Assembly (NCBI GenBank): GCA_958418815.1
Contig: CATZGB010000052.1
Location: 1 to 15,199 of the forward strand
Length of the DNA stretch: 15,199 nucleotides
Origin: an uncultured Bacteroidales bacterium
GTDB lineage: Bacteria > Bacteroidota > Bacteroidia > Bacteroidales > Muribaculaceae
Direction: 5' to 3'
The translations under genes and the position numbers were made by a program. Positions within the stretch are counted from its first letter, which is position 1. The number at the start of each line of letters is the position of its first letter. Below the pieces are notes generated by a model. It was not told the DNA's origin. It saw nothing but the letters and a program-made list of their open reading frames with translations, and made no database searches. This document shows, in pieces, positions 13,851 through 15,199 of this stretch.

Positions 13851-13910
13851 CGCACTATCTGCATTATCCGCATTTTGTAGGCTGAAAATGCCGAAAGTGC
13901 AGGAAATGCG
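13851..13910. repeat. Inverted array of 9-bp iterons (3 + 3)
   Basis: Three head-to-tail units CGCACTATC, TGCATTATC, CGCATTTTG (13851-13877) are followed after a 6-bp spacer by three inverted units whose complements read GGCATTTTC, TGCACTTTC and CGCATTTCC (13884-13910). The unit is roughly NGCAYTWTC. The array fills the 88-bp gap between the DUF3987 stop and the primase-like start. Its first half shares an exact 18-mer with 4997-5014. It could be a replication-initiator or regulator binding site; iteron is used here descriptively. Confidence 0.7.
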
Positions 13911-13919
13911 GGTTTACAG

Positions 13920-15199
13920 TCATATCTTGCCATAAATTCCATGACGTATTTTCTGAAAGTGAATCCCGGTGAAACGCCTGATAAAATCCTTGAAAGTACG
14001 CTCCGGCATAGAATTGTCGGTGGCGATTTCCACACCCTGCTCAGTTGTGAACTCATCGGGTAGAGCCGACATCACGGCTCTTTGCAGTTCCGACAGCGAC
14101 AGCTCGCGGATAATGCCCTGTACTCTTGTGGCGGTTGTTTTGAAATAATCCACAAGTGATATGGCATTTTCAACCGAGACAAGATCAATTTCCGATTTGT
14201 CAGCTTCACCACAGGCCCAGCGCGCCATTTGCATTATTAGACAAAAGCGTATGGCATGGAAATCAAACTTGTTATATACACCTTTCAGTGCGTCACTTTC
14301 CTCCCGGTTACATTCCTCAGTGTTCTGACGTTGCCATTCGTAAAGTCGCGATTTTGCCTCAGGTGAGAAAGGCAGAATACCGGCGACGATATTGCCGTCA
14401 TCATCGGTTTCGTAGGGCATTGCCACAAGTCTGCCGATGATGTCAGCCCATGCAGCTTCGATGTCGAACGACGGTTCTCGGTCGCTCCACGGCTGCTTGT
14501 CCTGATTGCCGGGCATAACGAACAGCAGACGGTCGATGAAACCATTTGAGGTGCGACTTCCCTGAGCCAGCTCATTGAGGATGCCGTTCTGTATAGTTCC
14601 CACAACCGAGATAAAAGGGCGGCTGATATAAACCGAGTTTTTCACGCCCTTGCGGTCGGAGAACGACGGATTGGCATTGAACAGTTTGAGCCAATATTCC
14701 TCGTCAGAGCCTTTGTTGTAGCGGTTGAAGTTCTTGAACCATCCTGCAAGCTCGTCATTCCACATAAGTATGCCACGCAGATTCTGCGAGTGAATAAGCA
14801 GCATGGCTTCCGGGGTGGCGTCAGAAATAAGAAAACGTTTGCATGCCGGGGCCACAGGGTGCGGGTCTGTACGCTCCTTCATCGGCAGTTCACGCTGACG
14901 CTCGTATTCCTCGCACTCCTTGACGTATGCGCGTGTTGTCTTACCGTCCAGCTCCGTGAACGGACGTATGGCGAAATTCAGCGGATGCGACTTACAGGCA
15001 CCGGGTCTGCCGACAAGAGCCATGAAAAGAATCGCGCTCTCATCCCATTTCCCTTTGAGCCGGGCGAAATGTGTATTGCCGATACCCAGCCCGACAGCCA
15101 CAAGCATAGACCCTGCCAGATAATCCACCGGGTAACCGTAACACTGTATCCGTCCGAAATAGGCCGACTTTATCAAAGCGTTTTTGGTTGCGAACTTTG
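13920..15199 (-). CDS. DUF3987 P-loop protein, N-terminus beyond the window
   Basis: At least 425 residues are visible; the frame stays open to the right edge, so the true start lies outside. TTG at 15176 is only an internal codon. Visible features are a P-loop-like GRPGACKS (14988-15011), where Cys replaces the second Gly of GxxGxGKS as is common for this family (relatives often have Asn), a Walker-B-like ILMWNDELAGWF, a stretch with SVVGTIQNGIL, and a C-terminal helix-turn-helix-like end (TTEQGVEIATDNSMPERTFKDF...). DUF3987 proteins are helicase/primase-associated ATPases common in Bacteroidales mobile elements. It is the first visible gene of the - strand block and is followed 88 bp later by the primase-like gene; the two probably act together in replication. 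Confidence 0.85.
   Translation of the reverse strand, partial: KFATKNALIKSAYFGRIQCYGYPVDYLAGSMLVAVGLGIGNTHFARLKGKWDESAILFMALVGRPGACKSHPLNFAIRPFTELDGKTTRAYVKECEEYERQRELPMKERTDPHPVAPACKRFLISDATPEAMLLIHSQNLRGILMWNDELAGWFKNFNRYNKGSDEEYWLKLFNANPSFSDRKGVKNSVYISRPFISVVGTIQNGILNELAQGSRTSNGFIDRLLFVMPGNQDKQPWSDREPSFDIEAAWADIIGRLVAMPYETDDDGNIVAGILPFSPEAKSRLYEWQRQNTEECNREESDALKGVYNKFDFHAIRFCLIMQMARWACGEADKSEIDLVSVENAISLVDYFKTTATRVQGIIRELSLSELQRAVMSALPDEFTTEQGVEIATDNSMPERTFKDFIRRFTGIHFQKIRHGIYGKI

Noticed and set aside
13851..13910. CRISPR array
   Set aside because: The units are 9 bp, contiguous and partly inverted, with no unique spacers of 25-40 bp and no cas genes nearby.
9738..15199. Conjugation pore (tra) genes for self-transfer
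   Set aside because: None is visible; the block contains only mobilization and replication-type genes, so self-transfer cannot be claimed from this window.

Overview
The window looks like a mobile-element region of a Bacteroidales (Bacteroidetes) chromosome, probably from a gut organism. This rests on repeated matches to the Bacteroidetes promoter (TTTG, about 19 nt, then TAnnTTTG), on protein families largely confined to this phylum (DUF3408, DUF3987, DUF6371-like primase, MobB/MobC mobilization proteins, membrane-anchored TPR/helix-turn-helix regulators, outer-membrane barrels ending in SSAIMK), and on Bacteroides-type tyrosine integrases. The species cannot be fixed from the sequence.

Layout. 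(A) 1-2016 is the end of one integrated element. Two small helix-turn-helix (excisionase-like) genes sit on the + strand behind a structured leader. They face a tyrosine integrase on the - strand, with a shared bidirectional terminator between them. (B) 2017-2765 is a 749-bp gene-free stretch rich in short repeats: a cluster of ACTCACG heptamers, a strong hairpin, a 15-bp segment resembling a tRNA 3' end, tandem decamers, and a promoter carrying TGTGGACAAA repeats. I read it as attachment and regulatory DNA at the junction of two elements. (C) 2766-4112 is a second, unrelated tyrosine integrase on the + strand, with all catalytic residues. (D) 4196-9737 is AT-rich cargo on the + strand: a candidate toxin-antitoxin pair (59-aa protein plus GNAT acetyltransferase), a small two-helix membrane protein, a lipoprotein-like TPR/transmembrane/HTH regulator, a four-helix membrane protein, and a TonB-receptor-like outer-membrane barrel interrupted by one in-frame amber codon just after its signal peptide. 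(E) 9822-15199 is a - strand mobilization and replication block. In transcription order it holds a DUF3987 P-loop protein (cut by the window edge), a zinc-finger/Toprim primase-like protein, a DUF3408 protein, a candidate oriT, a MobC-type ribbon-helix-helix protein, a MobB-type relaxase and a coiled-coil membrane protein.

How the parts fit. Integrase 2, the cargo and the mob/primase block together look like an integrative mobilizable element: it can excise, be nicked at oriT and be processed for replication, but encodes no conjugation pore in this window. Integrase 1 and its two HTH genes look like the end of a neighbouring element, possibly stacked at the same tRNA-derived site. The most unusual signals are a 9-bp iteron family shared by two distant intergenic sites (4988-5014 and 13851-13910, including an identical 18-mer), the single amber codon in an otherwise intact receptor gene, the nested inverted repeats with an RP4-like nic motif upstream of mobC, and the structured leader at the left edge.
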